Numbered from the stretch's first letter, positions 53,207 to 62,389 are shown. The stretch: DNA of 64,000 nucleotides from Streptomyces sp. H39-S7 (GCF_027158205.1 NZ_JAPVLU010000031.1:1-64000); one strand, 5' to 3'. The notes: a model not told the origin generated them from the sequence alone. A program made the numbers and translations.

Positions 53207-55441
53207 ATGTCTGAGAACCATGATGCAATCGTCGTAGACGCGAAGGCGGAGGGCGGCGCGGGTGGCTGCCCCGTCGCGCACGAGCGCGCCGCGCACCCGA
53301 CGCAGGGCGGCGGCAACCGCCAGTGGTGGCCGGAACGGCTCAACCTGAAGATCCTCGCCAAGAACCCGGCCGTGGCCAACCCGCTGGGTGAGGACTTCGA
53401 CTACGCCGCGGCGTTCCGGAGCGTCGACCTCGCCGCCGTCAAGCAGGACATCGCGCAGGTGCTCACCACCTCGCAGGACTGGTGGCCGGCCGACTACGGC
53501 AACTACGGGCCGTTCATGATCCGGATGGCCTGGCACAGCGCCGGCACCTACCGCATCAGCGACGGCCGCGGCGGCGCCGGGGCCGGGCAGCAGCGCTTCG
53601 CCCCCCTCAACAGCTGGCCGGACAACGCCAACCTCGACAAGGCCCGCCGCCTGCTGTGGCCGGTGAAGAAGAAGTACGGCCGCAACCTCTCGTGGGCCGA
53701 CCTGATCGTCCTCACCGGCAACGTCGCCCTGGAGACGATGGGCTTCGAGACCTTCGGCTTCGGCGGCGGCCGTGCGGACGTCTGGGAGCCCGACGAGGAC
53801 GTCTACTGGGGTCCCGAGACCACCTGGCTCGACGACGAGCGCTACACCGGCGACCGCGAGCTGGAGAGCCCCCTCGGCGCGGTCCAGATGGGCCTCATCT
53901 ACGTCAACCCCGAGGGCCCCAACGGCAACCCGGACCCGCTCGCCGCGGCCCGCGACATCCGTGAGACGTTCCTGCGGATGGCGATGAACGACGAGGAGAC
54001 CGTCGCCCTGATCGCGGGCGGCCACACCTTCGGCAAGACCCACGGCGCCGGCCCCGCGGACAACGTCGGCGACGACCCCGAGGCCGCCCCGCTCGAGCAG
54101 CAGGGCCTCGGCTGGAAGAGCTCGTTCGGCACCGGCAAGGGTGGCGACACGATCACCAGCGGCCTTGAGGGCGCCTGGACGGACACCCCGACGACCTGGA
54201 ACAACAGCTTCTTCGAGATCCTGTTCGGCAACGAGTGGGAGCTGTCGAAGAGCCCCGCGGGCGCGCACCAGTGGAAGCCGAAGAACGGCGCCGGCGCGGG
54301 CACCGTCCCGGACGCGCACGACCCGGCGAAGAGCCACGCGCCGACGATGCTGACGACCGACCTCGCGCTCCGGATCGACCCGGCCTACGAGCCGATCTCG
54401 CGCCGCTTCCTGGAGAACCCGGCCGAGTTCGCGGACGCGTTCGCCCGCGCCTGGTTCAAGCTGACCCACCGCGACATGGGCCCCGTCGTGCGCTACCTCG
54501 GCCCGGAGGTCCCGACCGAGACGCTGCTGTGGCAGGACCCGCTCCCCGAGGCCGCGCACGAGCCCGTCGACGCCGCCGGCATCGCCGACCTCAAGGGCCG
54601 GATCCTCGCCTCGGGCCTGTCGGTGTCCCAGCTCGTCTCCGCCGCCTGGGCGTCGGCCGCTTCCTTCCGCGGCAGCGACAAGCGCGGCGGCGCCAACGGC
54701 GCCCGCGTCCGTCTGCAGCCGCAGAGCGGGTGGGAGGTCAACGAGCCCGACCAGCTCGCGCAGGTGCTGCGCACTCTGGAGGGCGTGCAGCAGGCCTTCA
54801 ACGCCGACCGGACCGACGGCAGGGCGATCTCGCTCGCCGACCTGATCGTGCTCGCCGGCGGCGTGGCCGTCGAGAAGGCCGCCAAGGACGGCGGCTTCGA
54901 CGTCGAGGTCCCCTTCACGCCGGGCCGCGTCGACGCGTCGCAGGAGCAGACCGACGTGGAGTCGTTCAGCGCGCTCGAGCCGGCCGCCGACGGGTTCCGC
55001 AACTACCTCGGGAAGGGCAACCGGCTGCCGGCCGAGTTCCTGCTGATCGACCGGGCGAACCTGCTGACCGTCAGCGCCCCCGAACTGACAGTCCTCGTCG
55101 GTGGTCTCCGCGTCCTGGGCGCGAACCACCAGCAGTCGTCGCTCGGCGTCCTCACCACCACCCCCGGGACGCTGACCAACGACTTCTTCGTCAACCTGCT
55201 CGACCTCGGCACGACGTGGCAGGCCATGTCCGAGGACGCGCACACGTTCGAGGGTCGCGACGCCTCCACGGGCGAGGTCAGGTGGACCGGCAGCCGGGCC
55301 GACCTCGTCTTCGGGTCCAACTCGGAGCTGCGGGCGCTCGCGGAGGTCTACGCGAGCGACGACGCGAAGGAGAAGTTCGTGAAGGACTTCGTCGCAGCGT
55401 GGGTCAAGGTCATGAACCTCGACCGGTTCGACCTCGTCTGA
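53207..55441 (+). CDS. katG: Catalase-peroxidase
   Basis: A 744-residue haem enzyme that destroys hydrogen peroxide and also acts as a peroxidase. The distal haem side MIRMAWHSAGTYRISDGRGG supplies the Arg-Trp-His set near residues 103-110. The tyrosine in GLIYVNPEGP and the methionine in FLRMAMNDEETVALIAGG complete the Trp-Tyr-Met adduct of the catalase activity; the proximal His is in ALIAGGHTFGKTHGA. Both halves of the duplicated fold are complete and no break is seen. GGAAGGAA precedes the ATG. It is divergent from the fur gene, unlike the co-directional furA-katG pairs of mycobacteria. Confidence 0.96.
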   Translation: MSENHDAIVVDAKAEGGAGGCPVAHERAAHPTQGGGNRQWWPERLNLKILAKNPAVANPLGEDFDYAAAFRSVDLAAVKQDIAQVLTTSQDWWPADYGNYGPFMIRMAWHSAGTYRISDGRGGAGAGQQRFAPLNSWPDNANLDKARRLLWPVKKKYGRNLSWADLIVLTGNVALETMGFETFGFGGGRADVWEPDEDVYWGPETTWLDDERYTGDRELESPLGAVQMGLIYVNPEGPNGNPDPLAAARDIRETFLRMAMNDEETVALIAGGHTFGKTHGAGPADNVGDDPEAAPLEQQGLGWKSSFGTGKGGDTITSGLEGAWTDTPTTWNNSFFEILFGNEWELSKSPAGAHQWKPKNGAGAGTVPDAHDPAKSHAPTMLTTDLALRIDPAYEPISRRFLENPAEFADAFARAWFKLTHRDMGPVVRYLGPEVPTETLLWQDPLPEAAHEPVDAAGIADLKGRILASGLSVSQLVSAAWASAASFRGSDKRGGANGARVRLQPQSGWEVNEPDQLAQVLRTLEGVQQAFNADRTDGRAISLADLIVLAGGVAVEKAAKDGGFDVEVPFTPGRVDASQEQTDVESFSALEPAADGFRNYLGKGNRLPAEFLLIDRANLLTVSAPELTVLVGGLRVLGANHQQSSLGVLTTTPGTLTNDFFVNLLDLGTTWQAMSEDAHTFEGRDASTGEVRWTGSRADLVFGSNSELRALAEVYASDDAKEKFVKDFVAAWVKVMNLDRFDLV

Positions 55442-55452
55442 TCCGATCGCCC

Positions 55453-55491
55453 GACGTCCGGGCCGGCCCACCGCGGGCCGGCCCGGACGTC
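55453..55491. terminator. Strong terminator after katG
   Basis: Perfect 17-bp arms GACGTCCGGGCCGGCCC (55453-55469) and its complement (55475-55491) with a 5-base loop and TTGCGTTGC after it. It lies between the convergent katG and TerD-vWA genes and can serve both. Confidence 0.85.
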
Positions 55492-55511
55492 TTGCGTTGC
55501 GCGTCCGCGGA

Positions 55512-56900
55512 CTAGCCCAGGATTCCGGCGCTGCGGGCCGCCTTCAGCCAGGACGGGAACTCCTGCAGGAGACGGTCGTACAGCTCCTCGTCCGAGACCT
55601 TGTCGATGTCGTCCACGGCGAAGAAACCGACGTTGTCGACCCTCCGCCCCGGCATGGTGTCGAACTTCTCCAGCACCCCGAAGTTGGCCCGGCCCAGCCC
55701 GACGAACTGCCAGAACACCGGCTCCTCGACGGCCGCGCGCAACTCCGTCTCGATCTCGGCGTTGCGGTAGACACCGCCGTCGGAGAAGAACAGCACCAGG
55801 GTCGGCGCCTGCGCCGGGTTGGCGCGCACGAAGTCGCGGACTTCGGCGATGACCTTCTGTTCCTCGTTCTGGATGCCGACCACGCGCATGTCGACCTGTC
55901 CGGGCCGCTGTCCCTTCGGCGGCTTCTTCCGGCCGAAGAGACTGATCTGGCCCACCCGCACATGCAGTTCGAGCCAGCCGGGCAGGCCGCCGACGGTCAG
56001 ATCGGGCAGCCGGGCCGGGTGCGAGGCGAACGTCCAGGCCTGCATCTCCCCGTCGTCGTCGACCTGAGCGGCGACCGCCGCCATCCGCTCCACGACGCTG
56101 TGGACGGTGCCGCGCGAGTAGAGCCCGGCCATCGATCCCGAGGCGTCGAGGACCAGGACGACCCGCGCGACCACGCCCTCCGCACCGTGCTTGCGCAGGC
56201 TGACGGCGACCTGCTGCTTGCGCAGCGAGAGCCGCTTGCGCATGTCGACGGGGAGGTTCTCCTCGCCCTTGGTGAGCCGGGCGGGCCGGGACGGGGCGAC
56301 CGGTCCCGCCGGCGGGGGCTGTACCGGCATGGGCGGGGGCACGGGCATGGGCGCCGGTGTCGCGGCCGGCGGCTCCTCGTCCACGCTGATCCCGAAGTCC
56401 TGCGCCAGGCCCGCGAGGCCCGACGCGTACCCCTGCCCCACCGCGCGGAACTTCCAGCCGTCCCCGCGCCGGTACAGCTCGCCGCCCAGGAAGGCGGTCT
56501 CGGTGGTGGCCGTCATGTCGAACCGCGCCAGCTCGGCGTCGGTCGACCGGTCGAGGAGCCGCAGTCGCAGCCCGGGGACCTGGCCGAAGGTGCCGCCGTC
56601 GGCGGACGCGCCCAGCAGGACGCGCTCGACGCCGGGCCCGATCCGGCCCAGGTCCACCTCGATCACGTCCTCGCCGGACGCCGCCGAGCCCACGTGGCGC
56701 ACCGCGCCCGTGGGGTGTTCCGGCTGGTTGTAGAAGACGAAGTCGGCGTCGGAACGCACCCGCCCCGCCTCCGTGAGCAGCAGCGCGGAGGCGTCGACGT
56801 CCGGCACGCCGGGGCCCGCGTCCCAGGTCAGTACCGCGCGGACGGCGCCGGCGGCGACGGGGACGTTGGCGCCCTTACCGAGCGAAGGTGTCGAGGTCAC
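55512..56900 (-). CDS. TerD domain-vWA domain fusion protein
   Basis: A 462-residue cytoplasmic protein. Residues 1-165 are a TerD/CABP domain (LGKGANVPV, AVRAVLTWDAGPGVPDVDASALLL, FDMTATTETAFLGGELYRRGDGWKFRAVGQGYASGL). A Pro-rich linker (about 175-210) leads to a TerY-like von Willebrand A domain at 245-440. Its MIDAS motif is VLDASGSMAG, with FFSDGGVY as the second metal loop. Such proteins belong to the tellurite-resistance/stress group and bind Ca2+ or Mg2+. The GTG at 56900 has no ribosome site, so the message may be leaderless. No other ter gene is near. Confidence 0.86.
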   Translation of the reverse strand: MTSTPSLGKGANVPVAAGAVRAVLTWDAGPGVPDVDASALLLTEAGRVRSDADFVFYNQPEHPTGAVRHVGSAASGEDVIEVDLGRIGPGVERVLLGASADGGTFGQVPGLRLRLLDRSTDAELARFDMTATTETAFLGGELYRRGDGWKFRAVGQGYASGLAGLAQDFGISVDEEPPAATPAPMPVPPPMPVQPPPAGPVAPSRPARLTKGEENLPVDMRKRLSLRKQQVAVSLRKHGAEGVVARVVLVLDASGSMAGLYSRGTVHSVVERMAAVAAQVDDDGEMQAWTFASHPARLPDLTVGGLPGWLELHVRVGQISLFGRKKPPKGQRPGQVDMRVVGIQNEEQKVIAEVRDFVRANPAQAPTLVLFFSDGGVYRNAEIETELRAAVEEPVFWQFVGLGRANFGVLEKFDTMPGRRVDNVGFFAVDDIDKVSDEELYDRLLQEFPSWLKAARSAGILG

Positions 56901-56951
56901 GACGGCCAGTCTGCCGCACTGGCGGAAAAGCACCACCGGTGCCGGCCGGCT

Positions 56952-56983
56952 CCGAGGGGGCGCCGCCCGGGGCGCCCCCTCGG
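56952..56983 (-). terminator. Terminator after the acyl-CoA dehydrogenase gene
   Basis: Perfect 13-bp arms CCGAGGGGGCGCC (56952-56964) and GGCGCCCCCTCGG (56971-56983) with a 6-base loop, 9 bp downstream of the minus-strand stop. Confidence 0.7.
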
Positions 56984-56992
56984 CCGACGGTC

Positions 56993-58693
56993 CTACGGCC
57001 GCATCTCGTACGCGCCGGACAGCGCCTCCACCTGGGACCAGACGCGGGCCGCGCGCCCGGCGTCCGCGACGGGGCGGCGCACGTGGGCGAGTGCCCAGGC
57101 GGCCTGCTCGTCGGTGGTCGAGCTCTTGCCGTGCAGCTCGGTGGCGTGCGCGGAGAAGTCGCGGACCAGGACGTCGAAGATCTCGTCCAGTACGTCGGCG
57201 TCGAGGCCGGTCAGCTCGGCCTGCTCCAGCACGAGCTGGCCGTAGACCACCAGGGCGAAGAGCTGGCCGATCTCCAGCAGGAAGTCCAGGTCCTGCTGCT
57301 GGGCCTCGCTGGGCGCGTGGGTGCTGAGCAGCGCGCACAGGCCGTCCGCCTGCTCGCGGAACCGGGCCACGTTCGGCAGGTGGGCGTGCGCGTCGTACGC
57401 GGTGCGCCAGTCGTGGAAGCGGATCGCGCCCAGGCCCCGGGCCGGCCCCTGCTGGAACAGGAACGTGTCGTCGGCCGGGTCGAGGCGGGTGGGCACGGCG
57501 GGGTACTCGGCGGGGGCGAAGAGGTAGTTCGCCATGAACTTGAGGATCAGGGCGAGATTGACGTGCACCGTGCCCTCCAGCTTCGGCAGGCCGCGGATGT
57601 CGCGCGCGGCCTTGTCGAAGTAGGTGTCCGTCTCGAAGCCCTTGGCCGCGATGACGTCCCACATCAGGTCGATGACCTTCTCGCCCTCGGTGGTGACCTT
57701 CATCTTCGTCATCGGGTTGAAGAGCAGGTAGCGGCGGTCCTCGGGCGAGGCGGAGCGGAAGTAGTCGACGGCGCGGTCGCTGAAGAGCTTCATCGCGACG
57801 AGGCGGGTGTAGGCGTCGGTCAGCTCGCGCCGCACGTGCGGGAACTCGGTGACCTTCCGCCCGTACAGCACCCGGTGGTCCGCGTGCGTGATGGCCTCGT
57901 ACATCGCGTGCTCGCAGATGCCGATGGACGCGGTGCACAGGTTGAACTTGCCGACGTTGACGGTGTTCAGCGCGGCGTCGAAGGCGGCCTTGCCGGTGTG
58001 CAGCACGTCCTGCGCGCGCACCGGGTAGTCGTCGAGGCGGAACTCGCTGACGTACATCTGCGCGTTCACCACGTTCTTCACCAGGTGGTACGCGTCGTGG
58101 CGGCTGTCGGCGGCGAAGAAGACGTAGCCCTCGGGGCCCTCGACGTCCGAACGGCGGCCGAAGACCGAGACCAGGCCGGCGACGTTGCCGTTGCCGATGT
58201 AGTACTTGGAGCCGCTCGCGGTGAAGCCGCCCTCACCGTCCGGGGTGAGGATCATGTCGGTCGAGTAGATGTCAGCGCCGTGCGTCCGCTCGGAGAGGCC
58301 GAAGGCCATGACGTGGCCCTCGTCCAGGAGCTTGGCGGCGTGCGCCCGCGCGGCCTCGTTCCCGCTCTGCCAGACCGGTCCCAGACCCAGGATGGTGACC
58401 TGCCAGGTGTACCAGTAGCCCAGGCCGTAGAAGCCGAGGATCTCGTTCAGTTCGGCGATCCGTGCGGTGTCCCAGCGCTTCGAGCCGTCCGCGGAGGACG
58501 GGGTGAGGAACTCCGCGAAGAGCCCCTCCTTCGCCGCGAACTCCAGGAAGTCGCCGTACCAGGCGCGGTCGACGTAGGTGTCGATGAGGGCCTTCTTGCC
58601 GCGCGACTCGAACCAGTCGACGGTGGCGCGGAGCAGCTGTCGGGTGCGCTCGTCGAACTGCACGGGGTCGTAGGTACGCGGGTTGAAGAGCAT
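56993..58693 (-). CDS. Acyl-CoA dehydrogenase family protein
   Basis: A 566-residue flavoprotein of the acyl-CoA dehydrogenase/oxidase superfamily. The FAD/substrate region shows AFGLSERTHGADIYSTDMIL near residue 130, SGSKYYIGNGNVAGLVSVFGR near 160 and NVGKFNLCTASIGICEHAMYEAI near 245. It is longer than classical dehydrogenases (about 380) because of a C-terminal helical domain, as in acyl-CoA oxidases and very-long-chain enzymes. Substrate is unknown. It lies 22 bp after the padR stop and is probably co-transcribed and repressed by PadR. Confidence 0.85.
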   Translation of the reverse strand: MLFNPRTYDPVQFDERTRQLLRATVDWFESRGKKALIDTYVDRAWYGDFLEFAAKEGLFAEFLTPSSADGSKRWDTARIAELNEILGFYGLGYWYTWQVTILGLGPVWQSGNEAARAHAAKLLDEGHVMAFGLSERTHGADIYSTDMILTPDGEGGFTASGSKYYIGNGNVAGLVSVFGRRSDVEGPEGYVFFAADSRHDAYHLVKNVVNAQMYVSEFRLDDYPVRAQDVLHTGKAAFDAALNTVNVGKFNLCTASIGICEHAMYEAITHADHRVLYGRKVTEFPHVRRELTDAYTRLVAMKLFSDRAVDYFRSASPEDRRYLLFNPMTKMKVTTEGEKVIDLMWDVIAAKGFETDTYFDKAARDIRGLPKLEGTVHVNLALILKFMANYLFAPAEYPAVPTRLDPADDTFLFQQGPARGLGAIRFHDWRTAYDAHAHLPNVARFREQADGLCALLSTHAPSEAQQQDLDFLLEIGQLFALVVYGQLVLEQAELTGLDADVLDEIFDVLVRDFSAHATELHGKSSTTDEQAAWALAHVRRPVADAGRAARVWSQVEALSGAYEMRP

Positions 58694-58715
58694 GTCGACT
58701 CCAGGGGAACGAGGG

Positions 58716-59273
58716 TTAGTTGGCGATGCGGTGGAGCGTGGCGAGCACGTCGTCGAGCCAGGCGAGGGTCATCCGCTCGTACTCGATTCCGCCGCGCAGC
58801 ACCACGTGCTGCAGCTCCTGCTGAGGGGAGGACGCCGCGGGGTCGCGGTCCGGGAAATCGCGCCGCTCGCCGGTGAGGTAGCGGGCCAGCAGTGCGGCAT
58901 GGCTCTCGCGGTGCCGCTCGACCTCGGAGATCAGCGATTTCAGCGCGGCCGGCTCGTCGAAGGCGGCGGCGCGGATCTTGACGGCGAGCTCGTGCCGTAC
59001 GGTCTCCGGTTCCACGGGCTCGCGCAGCCAGCCGGCCAGGGCCGCCCGGCCCGGCGCCGCCGCGGAGTACACCTTCTTGTCCGGCCGGCTGTCCTGGGCG
59101 ACCTCTTCGACGGCGATCCAGCCGTCCGTCTCCATCCGCCGCAGCACCCGGTAGATCTGCTGGTGGGTGGCGGTCCAGAAGCGGCCGATGGAGCGGTCGA
59201 AACGGCGCGCCAGCTCGTACCCGGAGCCGGGCTGCTCCAGCAGGGAGACGAGGATCGCGTGCTCTAGGGCCAT
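58716..59273 (-). CDS. PadR family transcriptional regulator
   Basis: A 185-residue repressor. The winged helix occupies 1-85 (LEHAILVSLLEQPGSGYELARRFDRSIGRFW, THQQIYRVLRRMETDGWIAVEE). A C-terminal Vir_act_alpha_C-like dimerisation region with long helices (LISEVERHRESHAALLARYL) follows. It lies between two dehydrogenase genes and next to a palindrome at 59286-59305, 12 bp upstream of its start. It probably represses itself, the downstream gene and the divergent gene. Confidence 0.9.
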   Translation of the reverse strand: MALEHAILVSLLEQPGSGYELARRFDRSIGRFWTATHQQIYRVLRRMETDGWIAVEEVAQDSRPDKKVYSAAAPGRAALAGWLREPVEPETVRHELAVKIRAAAFDEPAALKSLISEVERHRESHAALLARYLTGERRDFPDRDPAASSPQQELQHVVLRGGIEYERMTLAWLDDVLATLHRIAN

Positions 59274-59285
59274 GCCCGCATCCTG

Positions 59286-59305
59286 CTATGCAACGAGTTG
59301 CATAG
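59286..59305. promoter_or_regulatory. PadR operator palindrome
   Basis: CTATGCAACGAGTTGCATAG: perfect 8-bp arms CTATGCAA/TTGCATAG around CGAG. The core ATGCAA-n4-TTGCAT is the typical PadR-type site, and it lies between padR and the divergent dehydrogenase gene. Confidence 0.75.
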
Positions 59306-59503
59306 GCAATGCCGCCCCGCCCGGTTGAGACAGGAATCACGTCCCGAGCAGACCACCGGCGGTCGACGTCGGTCCGCAGCAGTCGACGGCGGTCGACGGC
59401 CATCAGAATCGCGCGAGAACGCACACCCGCGAGGGGTCGGCAAGAGGTCGAGATCCAGCCAATCCAACAAACGATCTTGAATGGTGCTCCTGGTATATCC
59501 ACC

Positions 59504-60853
59504 ATGAACGTGTCGACCTGTTGCGGGGCAGCGTGGGCCCACGACCTGGACGCCGAACCCGCGGCTGACGGGCAATGCACGACGGAGGCTCAGTTGCACG
59601 GCTACTTCACTACGCAGCGGCATGAGCATCTACGAGAAGAAGTCCGGATCTTCGCCGAGACGCATGTACGACCTCGAATACCGCAGATGGAGTCCTCCAG
59701 GGCAGTACAGCACGGCCTGTCCCGGCTCATCGCCGCGCAGGGGTGGATCGGCGTCACCATCCCCGCCCAGTACGGCGGGATGGGCCTGGGGCACCTCGCG
59801 AAGACCGTCATCATCGAGGAGCTGTCGCGCGTCAGCGGCGCGATGGGGGCCATGGTGCAGGCCTCCCAGCTCGGCGTCGCGAAGATCGTGCACTTCGGCG
59901 GCGAGGAGCAGAAGAAGCGCTGGCTGCCCGCCATCGCCGCTGGTGAGTGCCTGCCGACCATCGCGGTGACCGAGCCCGGCTCCGGCGGCCACGTCCTGGG
60001 GATGACGGCCGGCGCGGTGCGCGACGGGGACTCCTACGTCCTCAACGGCCGCAAGGTCTTCGTCGGCAACAGCCACGTCGGCGACCTGCACGGCGTCGTC
60101 GCCCGCACCGGAGCCGGCTCGGGCGGCCTGTCGGCCTTCCTGGTGGAGGCCGACAGGCCCGGCGTCTCGCTGGGTCTGCACCAGGCCGCGATGGGCCTGC
60201 ACGGCTTCAGCTTCGGCGAGCTGACGTTCGACAACTGCCGTGTACCGGCGGAGAACATGCTCGGCTCCGAGGGTGACGGACTGGCCGTGGCGTACTCCTC
60301 CAGCGTCCTGTATGGACGGCCGAACCTGACCGCCGTCTCGCTCGGAATCCACCGCGCGTTGGTGGAGGAGACCGCCGAGTTCTGCGCCGAGCGACATCGT
60401 TACGGCAAGCCCCTGCATGAAGTCGGTCCCGTCAAGCTCAAATTGGGCCAGATGCAGTCGCGGTTGATGACGGCCCGGTTGGCCGCTTACCACGCGGCGT
60501 ATCTGCTCGATCTCGGACTGCCCTGCGACGCGGAGCTGATGAACGCCAAACTGATCAACGTCGAGTACGCGTTGGACTCGGCGCGCAACGCGATGGAACT
60601 GCACGCCGCCAGCGGGCTGTTCACCGACCGGCCGGTGGAACGGTACATCCGCGACGCACACCACATCTTCGCTCCGGCCGGCACCTCCGACGTCCAACTG
60701 CTGCGGCTCGGCGAGGTGGCGCTGGGGCTGGGCAAGGGCCAGTGGTCGCAGCGGTTCGCGGACGTGGTGCGGTCCCCCGAGGCCTACGAGGACCCGTTGC
60801 TCGACGCCGAACCGGTGGCGTCGGTCGCAACGGCTCACCTGGTGGGCGGCTGA
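59504..60853 (+). CDS. Acyl-CoA dehydrogenase-like protein lacking the catalytic glutamate
   Basis: A 449-residue protein of ordinary acyl-CoA dehydrogenase layout: N-terminal helices from about 45, FAD and substrate loop TIAVTEPGSGGHVLGMTAGAV near 155, and the C-terminal bundle with RHRYGKPLHEVGPVKLKLGQM near 305. The motif that normally carries the catalytic glutamate (YEGT) reads PAGT at residues 391-394, and the alternative glutamate used by isovaleryl-CoA enzymes is also not visible. It may be a non-dehydrogenating flavoprotein or a secondary-metabolism variant. The start is uncertain: ATG at 59504 lacks a ribosome site, and the frame stays open back to 59309. Confidence 0.78.
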   Translation: MNVSTCCGAAWAHDLDAEPAADGQCTTEAQLHGYFTTQRHEHLREEVRIFAETHVRPRIPQMESSRAVQHGLSRLIAAQGWIGVTIPAQYGGMGLGHLAKTVIIEELSRVSGAMGAMVQASQLGVAKIVHFGGEEQKKRWLPAIAAGECLPTIAVTEPGSGGHVLGMTAGAVRDGDSYVLNGRKVFVGNSHVGDLHGVVARTGAGSGGLSAFLVEADRPGVSLGLHQAAMGLHGFSFGELTFDNCRVPAENMLGSEGDGLAVAYSSSVLYGRPNLTAVSLGIHRALVEETAEFCAERHRYGKPLHEVGPVKLKLGQMQSRLMTARLAAYHAAYLLDLGLPCDAELMNAKLINVEYALDSARNAMELHAASGLFTDRPVERYIRDAHHIFAPAGTSDVQLLRLGEVALGLGKGQWSQRFADVVRSPEAYEDPLLDAEPVASVATAHLVGG

Positions 60854-61414
60854 CTACGCGAGTCCCGCCTCGCGCTGCTTGAGCAGTTCCACGGCCTCGG
60901 CCGCCATGGCTTTGATCGTCTCCAGGCCGCTCTGGCCCCACGGCCGGGGCTCGATGTCGACGACACAGATCGTGCCGAGCGTGGTGCCGGTGTGGTCGAT
61001 GAGCGGGGCACCGAGGTAAGTGCGGATTCCCAGCTCGTCCACCACCCGGTTCCCCGCGAACCGCGGGTAGTCGCAGACGTCTTCGAGCACCAGTGACTTG
61101 CGCCGGTTGACGACGTGCGGGCAGAAGCCCTGATCGTACGTCATCTCCCGGCCCGGCTCCGCGGCCGCCTCCGAGGCGGGGGCGGTCTGCGGCCCGGAGG
61201 GGGTGTGCAGCCCGGCGAAGTACTGCCGGCCGTCCACGAAGAGGTTGACCATGGCGTACGAGGCGCCGGTGGTCGCCGCGAGGCGGGCGGCGAACTCGTC
61301 GAGCTGCGCGTCGGGGCGGTCGGTCAGGCCCATCGCGCGCAGCCGCTCGTCGCGCTGCGCCGCTTCGGTGTCCTCGGGGATCAGCAGGTGCCGCTCTGCG
61401 GGGTCGTAGCTCAT
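60854..61414 (-). CDS. GAF domain protein of the conservon
   Basis: A 186-residue soluble sensor protein. After a 30-residue head, one GAF domain covers about 35-180 (FAARLAATTGASYAMVNLFVDGRQYFAGL, MTYDQGFCPHVVNRRKSLVLEDV, IRTYLGAPLIDHTGTTLGTICVVDIEP). Cysteine and histidine in GFCPHVV could hold a cofactor, as in related redox or haem GAF proteins. The ATG at 61414 is chosen for AAAGG 5 bases upstream; an ATG at 61438 is possible. It follows the conservon GTPase gene by 26 bp and abuts the convergent dehydrogenase-like gene with no gap. Confidence 0.82.
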   Translation of the reverse strand: MSYDPAERHLLIPEDTEAAQRDERLRAMGLTDRPDAQLDEFAARLAATTGASYAMVNLFVDGRQYFAGLHTPSGPQTAPASEAAAEPGREMTYDQGFCPHVVNRRKSLVLEDVCDYPRFAGNRVVDELGIRTYLGAPLIDHTGTTLGTICVVDIEPRPWGQSGLETIKAMAAEAVELLKQREAGLA

Positions 61415-61440
61415 GACGGCCTTTCCCTGGTCTGGCATGT

Positions 61441-62034
61441 CTAGTGGACGGGCTGGTGTCGGGATGACGCGGTGCTCAGCAGGTGGCTGATGAGGTCGAT
61501 GAGCACCCCGGTCGAGGAGCGGCTCTCGCGGGCGTCGCACATGACCACCGGCACGTGCGGGCTCAGATCGAGCGCGGCCCGCACCTCGTCGGGTTCATAG
61601 GTGTAGGCACTGGCGAATTCGTTGACGGCGACGAGGAAGCGGATGCCGCGCCGTTCGAAGAAGTCCACGGCCGCGAAACAGTCCGCGAGCCGGCGGGTGT
61701 CCGCCAGGACGACGGCGCCGAGCGCGCCGTCGGACAGCTCGTCCCACATGAACCAGAAGCGGTCCTGTCCCGGGGTTCCGAACAGGTACAGGATGTGCGC
61801 CGCGTCCAGGGTGATGCGGCCGAAGTCCATGGCGACGGTGGTGGTCGTCTTGTTCTCCACGCCGGCGAGGCTGTCGGTGGCGACGCTGGCCGAGGTCAGG
61901 ATCTCCTCGGTGCTGAGCGGTTCGATCTCGCTGACCGCGCCCACGAACGTGGTCTTGCCGACGCCGAAGCCGCCCGCGACCAGGATCTTCAACGCGGTGG
62001 GAAACAGGTCACTGCTGTCGTCGGCGTAGGCCAT
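61441..62034 (-). CDS. cvnD: Conservon ATP/GTP-binding protein (CvnD-type)
   Basis: A 197-residue small GTPase of the MglA/CvnD kind. The P-loop GGFGVGKTTFVGAV is at about 21-34, the switch region reads LFGTPGQDRFWFMWDE near 84, and the base-recognition NKxD is replaced by VAVNEFASA. It acts with the kinase, roadblock and DUF742 proteins in a membrane-associated complex that resembles eukaryotic G-protein signalling. It overlaps the upstream DUF742 gene by 26 bases. Confidence 0.92.
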   Translation of the reverse strand: MAYADDSSDLFPTALKILVAGGFGVGKTTFVGAVSEIEPLSTEEILTSASVATDSLAGVENKTTTTVAMDFGRITLDAAHILYLFGTPGQDRFWFMWDELSDGALGAVVLADTRRLADCFAAVDFFERRGIRFLVAVNEFASAYTYEPDEVRAALDLSPHVPVVMCDARESRSSTGVLIDLISHLLSTASSRHQPVH

Positions 62035-62389
62035 CGAGCACTTCCTCCAGAACGGCTCGGTCGGTCAGGTCGGCGGGCGGGAGCGGAGGTCGCGAGGTGA
62101 GGGCTCCCCAGTCGATGAGGTCGGACAGCACGATCTTGGTGATGGCGACGGGCAGCCGCAGCTGCGCCCCCACCTCCGCGACCGTGACCGGCCTCCGGCT
62201 CATGTCCAGCGCCCGGGCGTGATCGTGTTCCAGGTGCGCCGACGGGACGCTCCCGGTGGCACGCACCATGGACAGCATGTCCAGCGCCGTGGTCGGGCGG
62301 GTGCGGCCGTTGCTCACGGTGTACGGACGGACTAAGCGACCGGCATCGTCGTCGATCAGGGGCTCGTCCTGCTCCTCCGCCGCCGTCAC
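62009..62389 (-). CDS. cvnC: DUF742 protein of the conservon (CvnC-type)
   Basis: A 126-residue protein with the DUF742 pattern RLVRPYTVSNGRTRPTTALDMLSMV near residue 18. A winged-helix-like end follows: VTVAEVGAQLRLPVAITKIVLSDLIDWGAL near 68. It is the usual third member of the conservon. GTG start, 4-base overlap with the roadblock gene and 26-base overlap with the GTPase gene, so all three are translationally coupled. Confidence 0.92.
   Translation of the reverse strand: MTAAEEQDEPLIDDDAGRLVRPYTVSNGRTRPTTALDMLSMVRATGSVPSAHLEHDHARALDMSRRPVTVAEVGAQLRLPVAITKIVLSDLIDWGALTSRPPLPPADLTDRAVLEEVLDGLRRRQQ

Noticed and set aside
53090..55471. 793-codon minus-strand frame opposite katG
   Set aside because: Antisense shadow with no motif; katG is complete.
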